Shown one piece after another: positions 17,579-26,660 of a DNA stretch of 64,000 nucleotides (positions are counted from its first letter, which is position 1; each line of letters begins with the position of its first letter). Below the pieces are notes generated by a model, which ran no database searches, was not told the origin of the DNA, and saw only the letters and a program-made list of their open reading frames with translations. The position numbers and the translations under genes are program-made. The DNA is from JANMES01 sp038329865 (GTDB taxonomy: Bacteria > Planctomycetota > Phycisphaerae > Tepidisphaerales > Tepidisphaeraceae): NCBI GenBank assembly GCA_038329865.1, contig JBBQNK010000018.1, forward strand, positions 1 to 64,000. Reading direction: 5' to 3'.

Positions 17579-19123
17579 TCACCCGCCGGCTACCGCATCG
17601 TGATGCGTCGCGATCGCGGCTGCGAGCAACTTCTCGGCTGTCGCCTGTTCACGCGTGAAAGTTCCGCCGACTCGGCCGTCTGAGAGCATCAAAATTCGGT
17701 CGCTCATTCCCATCAACTCCGGTAGCTCGCTCGAAACAAGTACTACTGCATGGCCGGCGTCGGTGAGGCGGTTGACCAGTTCGTACACTTCCAGCTTCGC
17801 GCCCACATCGATGCCGCGCGTCGGTTCGTCGAGGAATACTACGTTCGGGTACGTCAGCAGCGCCTTGCCGAGCACCACCTTCTGCTGATTGCCGCCGGAC
17901 AGTCGGCCCACGATCGCTTCCAATCCCGGCGCCCTTACTCGTAGATTCGTGAACATCTCGCCGTTGCGTTTGACCTCCGTCGCGTCATCGACGAAGCCGA
18001 GTCGCACCAGCCGATTGAGACTGGAGAGCGAGAGATTGAAGCCGATCGAATGCTCCAGCAGCAGGCCGTAGCGCTTGCGGTCTTCGCTCACAAGCACCAG
18101 CCCGGCCGCGATGCACTTAGCGGGCGTCGGCTGATCGAGCGGCTTGCCGTTGAGCTTGACCGATCCCGCCGTTCGCCGGCCCCACGCGCCGAAGAGGTGC
18201 ATCAGCAGTTCCGTCCGCCCCGCGCCCATCAACCCGCCGATGCCGAGCACTTCGCCGGCGCGAACGTCGAACGAAATTTCTTCGAGGAACGGCCGGCCAT
18301 CCTTTTCATCCGTTACGGAGAGGTTTTGCACGGAGAGCAGCGTCGAGCCATTGCCCTTGCCTGCCCGGCGCGGGAAAAGCGCGGTGATCTCCCGCCCCAC
18401 CATCTGGCGGATCACTTCGCCGGGCGTGGTTTGGCTCGTCTCGAGCAGCACGATCGATTTGCCGTCGCGCAGCACGGTGATGCGATCGCAGACGGCGAAG
18501 ACTTCCTCCAGCTTGTGCGAGATGTAAATGCAAGCCATGCCGCGGGCGCGTAGATCGCGCAGGATGTTCAACAGCACCTGCACTTCCGTCTCGGAAAGCG
18601 CCGCCGTCGGCTCGTCGAGAATTAAGATCTGCGATTTCTTCGACAATGCTTTGACGATCTCGACGAGTTGTTTCTGCCCCACGCCCAGTTGCCGCACCGG
18701 CGTTCCGGGACCGATGGCGAGCTTGAAATGGTTCAGCAGCTCCTGCGTTTTTCCGTAGACGGTGAGCCAGTCGATGATCCCGCCGCGCGTGGGCTCCTGG
18801 CCGAGGAAGATATTCTCAGCCACGGTCATGTCATCGACGAGCGCGAGTTCCTGGTAGATCACCGCGATGCCCGCCGCCTGCGCGTCGGCGATACCGCGGA
18901 ACTGTACCGGCTTGCCGCTCATGCGCAGTTTGCCTTCGTACGTGCCGATCGGGTAGATGCCTGAAAGGGTTTTGATCAGCGTGCTCTTGCCCGCGCCGTT
19001 TTCGCCGCAGAGGGCGTGGATTTCGCCGGGCCGGAGATCGAACGTCACCCCGCTGAGCGCGACGACGGGGCCGAAACGCTTGATCACGTTGCGGGCTTCG
19101 AGGATGGGCGGCTGGTCGGACAT
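17579..19123 (-). CDS. xylG: D-xylose ABC transporter, duplicated ATPase (XylG-like)
   Basis: A 514-residue ATPase with two nucleotide-binding domains, as in all CUT2 sugar importers. The first has Walker A GENGAGKSTLIK, signature LGVGQKQLVEIVKAL and Walker B LILDEPTAALSE. The second has the usual degenerate P-loop GLMGAGRTE, signature LSGGNQQKV and VVFLDEPTRGIDVGAK. It drives uptake of the sugar delivered by XylF. It starts 14 bases after xylF and is co-transcribed with it. Confidence 0.92.
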   Translation of the reverse strand: MSDQPPILEARNVIKRFGPVVALSGVTFDLRPGEIHALCGENGAGKSTLIKTLSGIYPIGTYEGKLRMSGKPVQFRGIADAQAAGIAVIYQELALVDDMTVAENIFLGQEPTRGGIIDWLTVYGKTQELLNHFKLAIGPGTPVRQLGVGQKQLVEIVKALSKKSQILILDEPTAALSETEVQVLLNILRDLRARGMACIYISHKLEEVFAVCDRITVLRDGKSIVLLETSQTTPGEVIRQMVGREITALFPRRAGKGNGSTLLSVQNLSVTDEKDGRPFLEEISFDVRAGEVLGIGGLMGAGRTELLMHLFGAWGRRTAGSVKLNGKPLDQPTPAKCIAAGLVLVSEDRKRYGLLLEHSIGFNLSLSSLNRLVRLGFVDDATEVKRNGEMFTNLRVRAPGLEAIVGRLSGGNQQKVVLGKALLTYPNVVFLDEPTRGIDVGAKLEVYELVNRLTDAGHAVVLVSSELPELMGMSDRILMLSDGRVGGTFTREQATAEKLLAAAIATHHDAVAGG

Positions 19124-19137
19124 GTGCTCGCCAAGGT

Positions 19138-20223
19138 TTACCGAGGCATCAGTTTCGGCGGGCGATCCGCCTCGGGCAGCGCGCCGTAGATTTCGTCGTA
19201 AGTATGAAAATCATCCTTCACCACCGTGTTCACCATGTTGTCTTTGGTGATGACGTACGTGCTGTGCAGGACGGATGGCACGTCCTTCGATCCGTTGTTG
19301 ATGCTCGCGTTGGCGACAATCGGTTTGCCCTTGGCCAGAGCGACCGCCAAGTCGCCGGCGAGCGAAGCAACTTCTTTGAGCGGCTTGTAGATCGTCATCG
19401 ACTGCGTGCCGGCCGCGATGCGCTGGCAGGCGGGAAGCTCCGCGTCCTGCCCAGTGACGATGACTTTCCTTGCCAGGCCCGATTCCGACAAAGCCTGAAT
19501 CGCCCCGCCGGCCGTGCCGTCGTTGCTGGCAAGAACGGTGTCGAAAGTCTTCCCCGCGGCGATGGCGGCGTTGCAGATTCGCTTGGCATTTTCGGGCTTC
19601 CAATCCTCCGCCCAGTCTTCGTGAACGACCATGATGTCGCCGCGATCGATGTAAGGCTTGAGCGCTTCGTCCTGCCCCTGCTTAAAGAGTTTGGCGTTGT
19701 TGTCCGTCGGCGCGCCGTAGATGCGAACGATCTTTCCTTTGCCGGGCGTAGGCAGATGGTCAATCACGTACTGCGCCTGTTGCCGGCCGACGGCGATGTT
19801 GTCGAAGCTGATGTAGAGGTCGAGATCGCAGTTCTGCACCAGCCGGTCGTACGACATGACCGGCACGCCGCGCTTCTTGGCGGCGTTCACGCTTGCCGCC
19901 ATCGCAACGCCGTCGTGCGGGGCAATGACAATCACTTTGCACTCGGCCGCGAGCAGCGAATTCATGTCTTTTGCCTGCTGGGAGTCGTCGCCGTTGGCGG
20001 AAGTGACGAGCACTTCGGCGCCGAGTTCCTTGCAGCGCGCAACGAACATGTCGCGGTCGCGCTGCCAGCGCGCTTCCTTGAGCGTATCGAGTGAAAGGCC
20101 GATCAGCAGCTTGGTGTCGGCCGAGCTTTTGGAATCGCCGCCGCGTGTGCTGCGCCCGACGGCCAGCCCGATCAGCACGCTCAGCCCGAGGGAGATCACC
20201 ATCAACACGTTTCGAATGTCCAT
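19138..20223 (-). CDS. xylF: D-xylose ABC transporter substrate-binding protein (XylF-like)
   Basis: A 361-residue periplasmic binding protein. An N-terminal hydrophobic segment (VLMVISLGLSVLIGLAVG) exports or anchors it. The type I periplasmic-binding fold follows: IGLSLDTLKEARWQRDRDMF, VIVIAPHDGVAMAASV, VPVMSYDRLVQNCDLDLYISFDN and VLASNDGTAGGAIQAL all match XylF. It captures xylose for XylGH. GAGGA lies 7 bases before the ATG. It is the first gene of the operon. No xylA or xylB is present in the window. Confidence 0.92.
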   Translation of the reverse strand: MDIRNVLMVISLGLSVLIGLAVGRSTRGGDSKSSADTKLLIGLSLDTLKEARWQRDRDMFVARCKELGAEVLVTSANGDDSQQAKDMNSLLAAECKVIVIAPHDGVAMAASVNAAKKRGVPVMSYDRLVQNCDLDLYISFDNIAVGRQQAQYVIDHLPTPGKGKIVRIYGAPTDNNAKLFKQGQDEALKPYIDRGDIMVVHEDWAEDWKPENAKRICNAAIAAGKTFDTVLASNDGTAGGAIQALSESGLARKVIVTGQDAELPACQRIAAGTQSMTIYKPLKEVASLAGDLAVALAKGKPIVANASINNGSKDVPSVLHSTYVITKDNMVNTVVKDDFHTYDEIYGALPEADRPPKLMPR

Positions 20224-20337
20224 TGCGTCCTCGCTTTACCGCCGCGGCGTGAAATGATCAACGCGGATTGTAACATCGAGTGTGGTGCGAAAAAAATTTC
20301 GTTGGAATTGATGGTGATCGTCGTGGTGATTGTCGTG

Positions 20338-20393
20338 TAGCCGGCGAGCTTGCTCGCCGTTCGAACGTACGCGGCGAGCAAGCTCGCCGGCTA
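20338..20393. repeat. Perfect inverted repeat, TAGCCGGCGAGC family (copy 1)
   Basis: Arms 20338-20359 and 20372-20393 pair perfectly over 22 bp around a 12-base loop. A close copy lies at 34912-34974. It sits upstream of xylF and just after the end of the glycan-locus gene at 20411, and may terminate that transcript. Confidence 0.9.
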
Positions 20394-20410
20394 TACCAAA
20401 TGCAATCAAA

Positions 20411-21283
20411 TCATGAAACGACGGGCAGCCGCGTTTCATTCAACATGCCGCCCCAGAGTTCGTTGTAATCCCATCCGATTCCAGCCAGCCCGCCGGGCAG
20501 CATTTTGCCGGAGGCGGCGTAGCGTGCGCCGTTCCGCATCGCGGCGTTGAAGAATCGCATGCTGACGACCGGGTCCAGTCGCGAGCTCTTGAGGCCGTAC
20601 TTCTGCCAGACCTGCGCGATCTCATCCTTACCGACGGTTTCGAGCAGTTGCGAGGTTTTGGCGTTGTCGTGCTGCCGGAAGGAGCCGAGGAATCGGTCGG
20701 CGCGATGAAATTTTCCTTCGAGCATGAAGCGCACGAACAATTCGTAATCCATCGCAAAGCGGTACTGCGGATCGATGTTCCCAGCCTTCTCAAAAATCCG
20801 CCGCCGCCAGAAGGTGGTTTCCTGCGGGATCAAGTCCCACCGCCGCATCAAATAGTTACTGTGCTGCGGGAGAATCCAGTACCAGATCGACTTGTTGGCT
20901 GCATCGACCGTGCAGCGGTGGCTGTAGAGCACGTCCACATCGGGGTGCGTGCGGAAGAACTCGGCCACGTAATACAGCGCACCCGGCGCGAGCATGTCGT
21001 CGCTGTTAAGATACGCCATGATCTCGCCGGTGCTTTGAAGAAAGCCGCGGTGGATCGCGTCGCTCTGGCCTTTGTCTTTTTCAGAAACGTAGTAGCTGAA
21101 GCGATCGCGATACCGAGCGATCGCGTCCTGCGTTCCGTCGGTGCTGCCGCCGTCCATGAAAATGTATTCGAGATTCGGATACCGCTGCAGCAGCACGCTG
21201 CGCACGGTCCAGCGGATGTACTGCACGTGGTTGTAGCACGGCGTGACGACGCTGATGCGGGGGAAATTCGATGGCATGCTCAT
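20411..21283 (-). CDS. Family 2 glycosyltransferase
   Basis: A 290-residue GT-A enzyme. It has ISVVTPCYNHVQYIRWTVRSV, the nucleotide-sugar site IFMDGGSTDGT, a DxD-type motif in MAYLNSDDM, and the acceptor-side ETTFWRRRIFEKAG and FAMDYELFVRF, as in the WcaA-like families that build surface glycans. The ATG at 21283 overlaps the stop of the upstream fusion gene in an ATGA, so the two are translationally coupled; the longer frame upstream is discarded. It is the last gene of the export operon that starts at 26548. Confidence 0.9.
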   Translation of the reverse strand: MSMPSNFPRISVVTPCYNHVQYIRWTVRSVLLQRYPNLEYIFMDGGSTDGTQDAIARYRDRFSYYVSEKDKGQSDAIHRGFLQSTGEIMAYLNSDDMLAPGALYYVAEFFRTHPDVDVLYSHRCTVDAANKSIWYWILPQHSNYLMRRWDLIPQETTFWRRRIFEKAGNIDPQYRFAMDYELFVRFMLEGKFHRADRFLGSFRQHDNAKTSQLLETVGKDEIAQVWQKYGLKSSRLDPVVSMRFFNAAMRNGARYAASGKMLPGGLAGIGWDYNELWGGMLNETRLPVVS

Positions 21284-24200
21284 TGACCACCCCGCGGCGA
21301 AAACATCGCGTACAGATAGTCGCCGCGGCCCCGCCAGTTCCAGAACCATCGGGCGTATTGCGATAGCTCCACCGCCCGCGCGCAATGCCTTGTGGGCGGA
21401 CTCTGCCCGTGCGGAACGGCGCCCGCCAGGCCGAATTCGTTCAGCCACAAGCTCATGGCCGACCAATACGGATGGGAATGCGTGACGAATTTATCCATCC
21501 GCAGTTCCGATTGGCTGGCCAGCAGTTCGATCGACCGGCGCGAATACAGCGCCCGGTGATACGGAATGTGCCAGTGCGCCCACGTCGGCCCGAACAGATC
21601 GATCTGCCTCGAATCCAGGTTTGGCGTACTTAGCACGATCGCCCCGCCCGGCGCCAGCAGCATTCGCAATCGCCGCATGACTCCGACCGGATCGGTGAAA
21701 TGTTCGATCGTCTGGCCGAGGAATATCAAGTCGAACGAGACGCCTTCCGGAATAACATACGGCGCGTCAGCCGCGCTGGCCGGCCAAACCTTGTGGCCCT
21801 TCTCACGCGCGACCGCGACGGCCCTTTCGTTCGGTTCCAGGCCGGCCAAATCCCAGTCGGTGGCGGTCTTGAGCTTGTCGAGAAGCTCACCCCGGAAGCA
21901 GCCGACGTCGAGAAAACTCAGACGGCGCCCATGCCAGGGAAAGCGCGGGTCAGTCACGGACAGCAATTCATTCACCGTCGGATCATTCCAGCTGAAGTTC
22001 TTATTCCGTAGCTGAGAAATCAGGTAAAACCGCTTGAATAGAAGCCGATCCATCCACCCGCCGCCGAACCATTTTCGGTACGGCGAGGTCGAACCTTCCG
22101 GCGGCTCGATCGGACGGGCATCGGCGTTGGAGTAATGCTCGGCATAAAGCGCGGTCAGTTCCGATTCGCTGCGCGGCGGGTACGCCATCGCAACGCCGCT
22201 GGCGGAATTGTAGTAGACGTAGTTGATCGCCTTATCGCCGTAGCGCGTGTCGGGCGTGCTGAATAGAAGCCGGTCGGGCGGCGCACCGGTCAGCGGGCAC
22301 CGCGGCGCGTCGACTATGCGCGGCGGCGGAGTCGTCACCGGCGGCGGAAGATTCTGCAGGTCCATCGCGAAATACAAATGCCTGCGTCGAAGTACGTGGC
22401 AGATGTTCTTAACAACCGTAACGCCGTGCAGCGCACGGATTCTTGCTTTTGCGATGAATGGAAGGCCGGTCCAAAATTTCCTGCGGATGACCTGCTGCTC
22501 GGCACGGTACTTGTTCATGTTCGAGCTGAGCTGGCCGTGCCGGATGCGGAATCGCGAAACATGCGCCGGCCGGCGAACAAACTTTGCCGCTCGCGACATG
22601 CGCAGCCACAAATCGTAATCACCCGCGAATCGAAGCGTGCCCGAAGCGCCGCCGATCACTTCGTACAATCCGCGGCGCCAGAAAACGCCGTCCTGGAAAA
22701 GCATGTAGCCGCGCATCAGTTCGATCGTATCGCAGTGCACCTGCCGGGAATTGGCAAAGAGCCAGCCGTTGATCTGCACGGTGTCTTCATGATAGATGAG
22801 GTTGACGCGTGGGTGATCGCGAAAATATTCGCCGACGCGCCGCAGGCCGCCGGGCTCGAAGGCATCGTCGGCGTTCAGATAACAGAAAATTTCGCCTGTC
22901 GCGACGGCAAAACCTTTGCGGATCGCATCGTACATGCCGTTGTCCGGCTCGCTGATGACTTTCGCGATCACGCCGGCCGCCTGGTAATCGCTCAGAATCT
23001 TCTGTGTGCCGTCGGTCGATCCGCCGTCGACGACGATGTACTCCAGGTTTTCGTACTTCTGCGCGCGGACTGATTCAATCGCATCGCCGATCGTGTGGGC
23101 CGCGTTGAAGCACGGCGTGACGAGCGAGATCTTCGGCAACGGCCTTTGCGCCTTGGCGACCAACCCCGGCCGGCCGATGACCCAAACCGCCGCAAGCTTC
23201 TGTGCCCGCACGAGCAGCTTTTTGAACGTCGGCTCTTCGTATCCCTGCACCACGGCGGCCAGATGCTTCGCCTGCTCGGCCCAGGTGTTGCGGTCGAGCA
23301 GCAGCTTGCCGTACGCGTCACGCAGCGTCGCCAGCTCGCCATTCAGTTGGATCGCGTTCGACTTGGCCTGCTCGAGGGCGGTTTCCTTTTCCGCCAACTC
23401 GCGCCGTACGTGCTGGATCACGACATCCGCCCGCTCCGGCCGAGCACCGGCTGCCAGCGATTCTTCTCCCGCACTCTGCGGCGGCGTACTGGCTTCGGCC
23501 ACGTCTTGCCAGCGATTGGAGAGCAGCGCATCGGCACGATCGACGTACGACTGCGTAATCTCCGGCGTGCGCGCGTACACGCCGCGCTGCGCGAATCGCT
23601 CCAGCACCTTACCGTAACCCGACTGCTGGAATACTTCTGCCCCCACCGCATCGAGCAGCACCTGCAGCTCTTCATTGCTGAAGACCGACTCCCACGCGTC
23701 GATCGAATCCGCGTGCGGCCGCTGCGTACCGACGATCTTCTTATCGCCCGCGTAGGAGGTGGCGGTCGCGCCGTCGGTGTTGAACTCGCTCAGGCCGTCG
23801 ACCGGCCAAAGGCCAATCCAGTTCGTGAGTTGGCGGAGATGCTGCTCGGGATTTTGGACGAGGTCTTCGTACTTGATCCAGTAAACCGCGCCGTGCATTT
23901 CCCGGCAGAACTGCAGTAAACGCCGCGGGCCGAGGACCAGATCGTAGTACGCCCAGTTGTCGCCGCCGCCGGCGAGAAGGCCGGGGAGATCCATGCCCCA
24001 CGTAGTTTTGTACGACGCCGCGACAGCCGCGGGATTGCGCGTCAGCCAGATGAATTTTGCCGCCGGGAACATTTTTCGCAGGAACGGCAGGATGAGGTAG
24101 TAGCGCGGCGTCTTGTCCGCCAACCACGGCCGGCCGACTTGCGCGAGCTTGCTGTTATACGCCTCGAGCGCCGCAGCGCGGGCGACGTTCAGCATGCCTT

Positions 24201-24417
24201 CTTCGCCGAGGAATTCCTGCAGCGCCCCGCCGATGACCTGCGAGTTGGCGGGATGGCGCGGCGACGTTTTGCCGAGCGATTCCAGCGCGAGCATCAGCCA
24301 CGGCTCGGGCGGCACGTAAATCTCGTGATGCTTGCCGAGCATGACGCTGAGCAGCGTGGTCCCCGAGCGCGGCAGGCCGAGGATGAAGGCGAGGTTTTCT
24401 CCATGCGGGCCGATCAT
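21280..24417 (-). CDS. Sulfotransferase-glycosyltransferase-methyltransferase fusion
   Basis: A 1,045-residue three-domain protein. Residues 1-300: a sulfotransferase with the PAPS 5'-phosphosulfate loop PRSGTT (16-21) and IWLTRNPAAVAASY. Residues 300-400: helical, probably coiled-coil linker (EKETALEQAKSNAIQLNGEL). Residues of about 425-650: a GT2 domain (ISLVTPCFNAAHTIGDAI, VVDGGSTDGTQ, YLNADDAFEPGG). Residues of about 700-1030: a class I methyltransferase (LDVGCFRGELL, LIFLGQTIEHFTDP, GGAIVLSTPN). It would add a sugar and decorate it with sulfate and methyl groups. Both its ends overlap neighbours by 4 bases (ATGA). Confidence 0.9.
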   Translation of the reverse strand: MIGPHGENLAFILGLPRSGTTLLSVMLGKHHEIYVPPEPWLMLALESLGKTSPRHPANSQVIGGALQEFLGEEGMLNVARAAALEAYNSKLAQVGRPWLADKTPRYYLILPFLRKMFPAAKFIWLTRNPAAVAASYKTTWGMDLPGLLAGGGDNWAYYDLVLGPRRLLQFCREMHGAVYWIKYEDLVQNPEQHLRQLTNWIGLWPVDGLSEFNTDGATATSYAGDKKIVGTQRPHADSIDAWESVFSNEELQVLLDAVGAEVFQQSGYGKVLERFAQRGVYARTPEITQSYVDRADALLSNRWQDVAEASTPPQSAGEESLAAGARPERADVVIQHVRRELAEKETALEQAKSNAIQLNGELATLRDAYGKLLLDRNTWAEQAKHLAAVVQGYEEPTFKKLLVRAQKLAAVWVIGRPGLVAKAQRPLPKISLVTPCFNAAHTIGDAIESVRAQKYENLEYIVVDGGSTDGTQKILSDYQAAGVIAKVISEPDNGMYDAIRKGFAVATGEIFCYLNADDAFEPGGLRRVGEYFRDHPRVNLIYHEDTVQINGWLFANSRQVHCDTIELMRGYMLFQDGVFWRRGLYEVIGGASGTLRFAGDYDLWLRMSRAAKFVRRPAHVSRFRIRHGQLSSNMNKYRAEQQVIRRKFWTGLPFIAKARIRALHGVTVVKNICHVLRRRHLYFAMDLQNLPPPVTTPPPRIVDAPRCPLTGAPPDRLLFSTPDTRYGDKAINYVYYNSASGVAMAYPPRSESELTALYAEHYSNADARPIEPPEGSTSPYRKWFGGGWMDRLLFKRFYLISQLRNKNFSWNDPTVNELLSVTDPRFPWHGRRLSFLDVGCFRGELLDKLKTATDWDLAGLEPNERAVAVAREKGHKVWPASAADAPYVIPEGVSFDLIFLGQTIEHFTDPVGVMRRLRMLLAPGGAIVLSTPNLDSRQIDLFGPTWAHWHIPYHRALYSRRSIELLASQSELRMDKFVTHSHPYWSAMSLWLNEFGLAGAVPHGQSPPTRHCARAVELSQYARWFWNWRGRGDYLYAMFSPRGGQ

Positions 24418-25766
24418 GGTGCGGCGGGCCTGCTTCCGGGATTGATCGCCGACTGACTCGCGAGCTGCGGCGATTCGCCGAGGCTGCAGAGCGCACCGCT
24501 GCGAGTTTTGCCGTCGATCGCAAAGCGGTATGCGTCGACTTCGCGGGTGAGAAATTCGTACGGGCTTTCAACGGTCGAGATGCCGCAGGAGATGAAGTAC
24601 TCCCCGACCGCCAACCCCGGTTTGAGCGGCCAGCGGACGATTTCGGTTTGCCCGGCCGCGTACGGATCGACGGGTTGGTGCATCATCAGTGTGTTCGTCG
24701 CGACGAGTAATTCGCCGCGGATGGTAGAGACGCGAATGCCGAAGACTGCGTTCGCAATCGGCTCTTTAAAGCGCACGGCGTAGCAGATCGAGAGCGGCCG
24801 ATCGACCTCCGCCGACGCCGTCACCCGGCCGGTGTAGTCTTCGATCCAGACTGCAGTGATTTCGACGCTCTGTCCCGGGTAGATCAACGCGGCGGTGGAT
24901 CGGGCGAGGAGGTTGTCCGTGGGGATTTGCAGTTTTGATGTTTCAACTGAAGTTGCCACGTCGTCATCCGCTTCCGCAGAGCTCACCACGTCCGCAGCCG
25001 CACTTTGAATTCCGGAAATATGATGCTGCCCCGTGAACATGAACTTCATATACGCTTCCACGACCGTCTTCGGCTCGCCCTGCATCTGGATCCGTCCGTG
25101 GTTCAGCCAGATCACCCGGCTGCAGAGATTCTGGATCGAAACCATATCGTGCGCCACCAGCAACACCGCCCGCGATCGGTCGGCCACCATCTGCTCCATG
25201 TGGCGGAAGCATTTCCGCTGGAACGACGCATCGCCGACGGCGAGCGCTTCATCGACCACCAGAATTTCCGGATCGAGCGCCGCGAACATCGAGAAGCCGA
25301 GCCGCACCTGCATGCCAGAAGAATACATGCGCAGCGGCAGATCGAAAAATTCGCCGAGGTCGGCAAAGGCTTCGATGGTCGGCACTTTCTCAGCCGCGTA
25401 TGCCGGGCTGTAGCCAAGCAGCTCAGCGGTATGCAGCACGTTCAATCGGCCGCTGAGGTTGGGGTTGAAGCCGGTGCCGAGTTCGAGGAGCGAAAGCATC
25501 TGGCCATCGACCACGAACGTCCCGCTCGTCGCCGCCAGCGTGCTGCTGAGGATTCGCAGGAGCGTGCTCTTGCCCGCCCCGTTCGCGCCGATGATGCCGA
25601 TGCATTCGCCGCGACGAACCTCGAAGGAAAAATCCCGCAGCGCCCAGAAATCGCGATGGCGAACCACGCGCCCGCCGCTGAGCCATTCCGCGAGCCGGCC
25701 GGTCGGCTTGTCGTAGATTTTGAATCGCTTGGAAAGCCCGGCGGCGGTGATGAGGGTGTCGCTCAT
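24414..25766 (-). CDS. wzt: Polysaccharide ABC exporter ATPase (Wzt-like)
   Basis: A 450-residue ATPase. The nucleotide-binding domain (1-240) has Walker A GANGAGKST, LELGTGFNPNLSGRLN typical of Wzt/TagH, signature YSSGMQVRLGFSMF, Walker B ILVVDEALAVGD and the switch histidine in LVAHDM. The C-terminal part (about 290-430) is a beta-rich domain like the carbohydrate-binding domain of Wzt, which recognises the finished chain end. Works with the Wzm-like permease encoded just upstream (4-base overlap) to export an O-antigen-type glycan. The sugar-modifying fusion follows directly. Confidence 0.92.
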   Translation of the reverse strand: MSDTLITAAGLSKRFKIYDKPTGRLAEWLSGGRVVRHRDFWALRDFSFEVRRGECIGIIGANGAGKSTLLRILSSTLAATSGTFVVDGQMLSLLELGTGFNPNLSGRLNVLHTAELLGYSPAYAAEKVPTIEAFADLGEFFDLPLRMYSSGMQVRLGFSMFAALDPEILVVDEALAVGDASFQRKCFRHMEQMVADRSRAVLLVAHDMVSIQNLCSRVIWLNHGRIQMQGEPKTVVEAYMKFMFTGQHHISGIQSAAADVVSSAEADDDVATSVETSKLQIPTDNLLARSTAALIYPGQSVEITAVWIEDYTGRVTASAEVDRPLSICYAVRFKEPIANAVFGIRVSTIRGELLVATNTLMMHQPVDPYAAGQTEIVRWPLKPGLAVGEYFISCGISTVESPYEFLTREVDAYRFAIDGKTRSGALCSLGESPQLASQSAINPGSRPAAP

Positions 25767-26548
25767 ATCACGTCCCGGATTTCAGCGGAAAGTTTCCGCG
25801 ACACCGCCACCGCCGCCGCGCCGAACAGTACCGGCCAGCCGATCATTCCCGCCCAAACCCAAACGGGCGGCAGGCGGCCGTAGACGAAGAGGTCGCGGAT
25901 GCCGACCAGGGCCGGGACGATCGGATGGAACTTCAAGATCGCTCGCACGGGCGCGGGCAAAATGTCGACCACGTAAACAATCGGCGCCGTCCATAGTCCG
26001 ATCTGCAGCGCGATGCCGACCCACTGCTGGATGTCGCGGAAAAACACGTTGAGAGTGCTGAGCAACATCCCGATCGCAAAGCCGAGCGCGAGCAACGCGA
26101 TCAGCGGCACAGGCACGAGCAACCACAATCCTGTCGGTTTCATGCCCACGCACAATCCGAAGATGAACAGGATGACAAAGCTGATCGCGGCCGTGACGAA
26201 AGCCGCGACGGCTTCCTGCGCGACGAAAACCGCCTCGGGGATCGGCAGCTTCTTCAGGTACCCCGCGTTAAGGATCAGCGCCCCACACGCGCGCGACACA
26301 CAATCGGCAAACGCGATCCACGGAATGATCCCGGCGCACAGATAAATCGTGTAATCAAACCGCCCGGTCGATCCCGGCAGCCGCGGGCTCATGATGGACG
26401 TGAAAACCACCGCATAAATCGCGATCATCGCCAGCGGGTGCATCACGTTCCACAGCGCCCCCAGCCCCGAGCCGGCGTAGCGGTGGCGGAAATCGTGCAT
26501 CGCATTTCGCCAGATGAAGCTACGATATTGGTAGAGGCTCAGCAGCAT
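25763..26548 (-). CDS. wzm: Polysaccharide ABC exporter permease (Wzm-like)
   Basis: A 261-residue ABC-2-type permease with six predicted membrane helices, opening LLSLYQYRSFIWRNAMHDFRHRYAGSGLG as in Wzm and TagG. It forms the channel for lipid-linked polysaccharide and pairs with the Wzt-like ATPase whose start overlaps its stop by 4 bases. First gene of a minus-strand operon: permease, ATPase, fusion enzyme, GT2. Confidence 0.92.
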   Translation of the reverse strand: MLLSLYQYRSFIWRNAMHDFRHRYAGSGLGALWNVMHPLAMIAIYAVVFTSIMSPRLPGSTGRFDYTIYLCAGIIPWIAFADCVSRACGALILNAGYLKKLPIPEAVFVAQEAVAAFVTAAISFVILFIFGLCVGMKPTGLWLLVPVPLIALLALGFAIGMLLSTLNVFFRDIQQWVGIALQIGLWTAPIVYVVDILPAPVRAILKFHPIVPALVGIRDLFVYGRLPPVWVWAGMIGWPVLFGAAAVAVSRKLSAEIRDVI

Positions 26549-26592
26549 TTTGCAAACGAAACGGAATCATGGTTATAGTCAAATCGTCGGCG

Positions 26593-26628
26593 TTCGTCAT
26601 TTGTCATGGGCCGATGACGAATGACGAA
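26593..26628. repeat. Inverted repeat in divergent promoter region
   Basis: TTCGTCATTTGTCAT (26593-26607) and ATGACGAATGACGAA (26614-26628) pair with one mismatch. It lies between the divergent wzm and GT2 starts and could be a regulator site or a repeat. Confidence 0.55.
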
Positions 26629-26660
26629 ATTATCGCGATCCGGTTAAACTGATCAAACGC

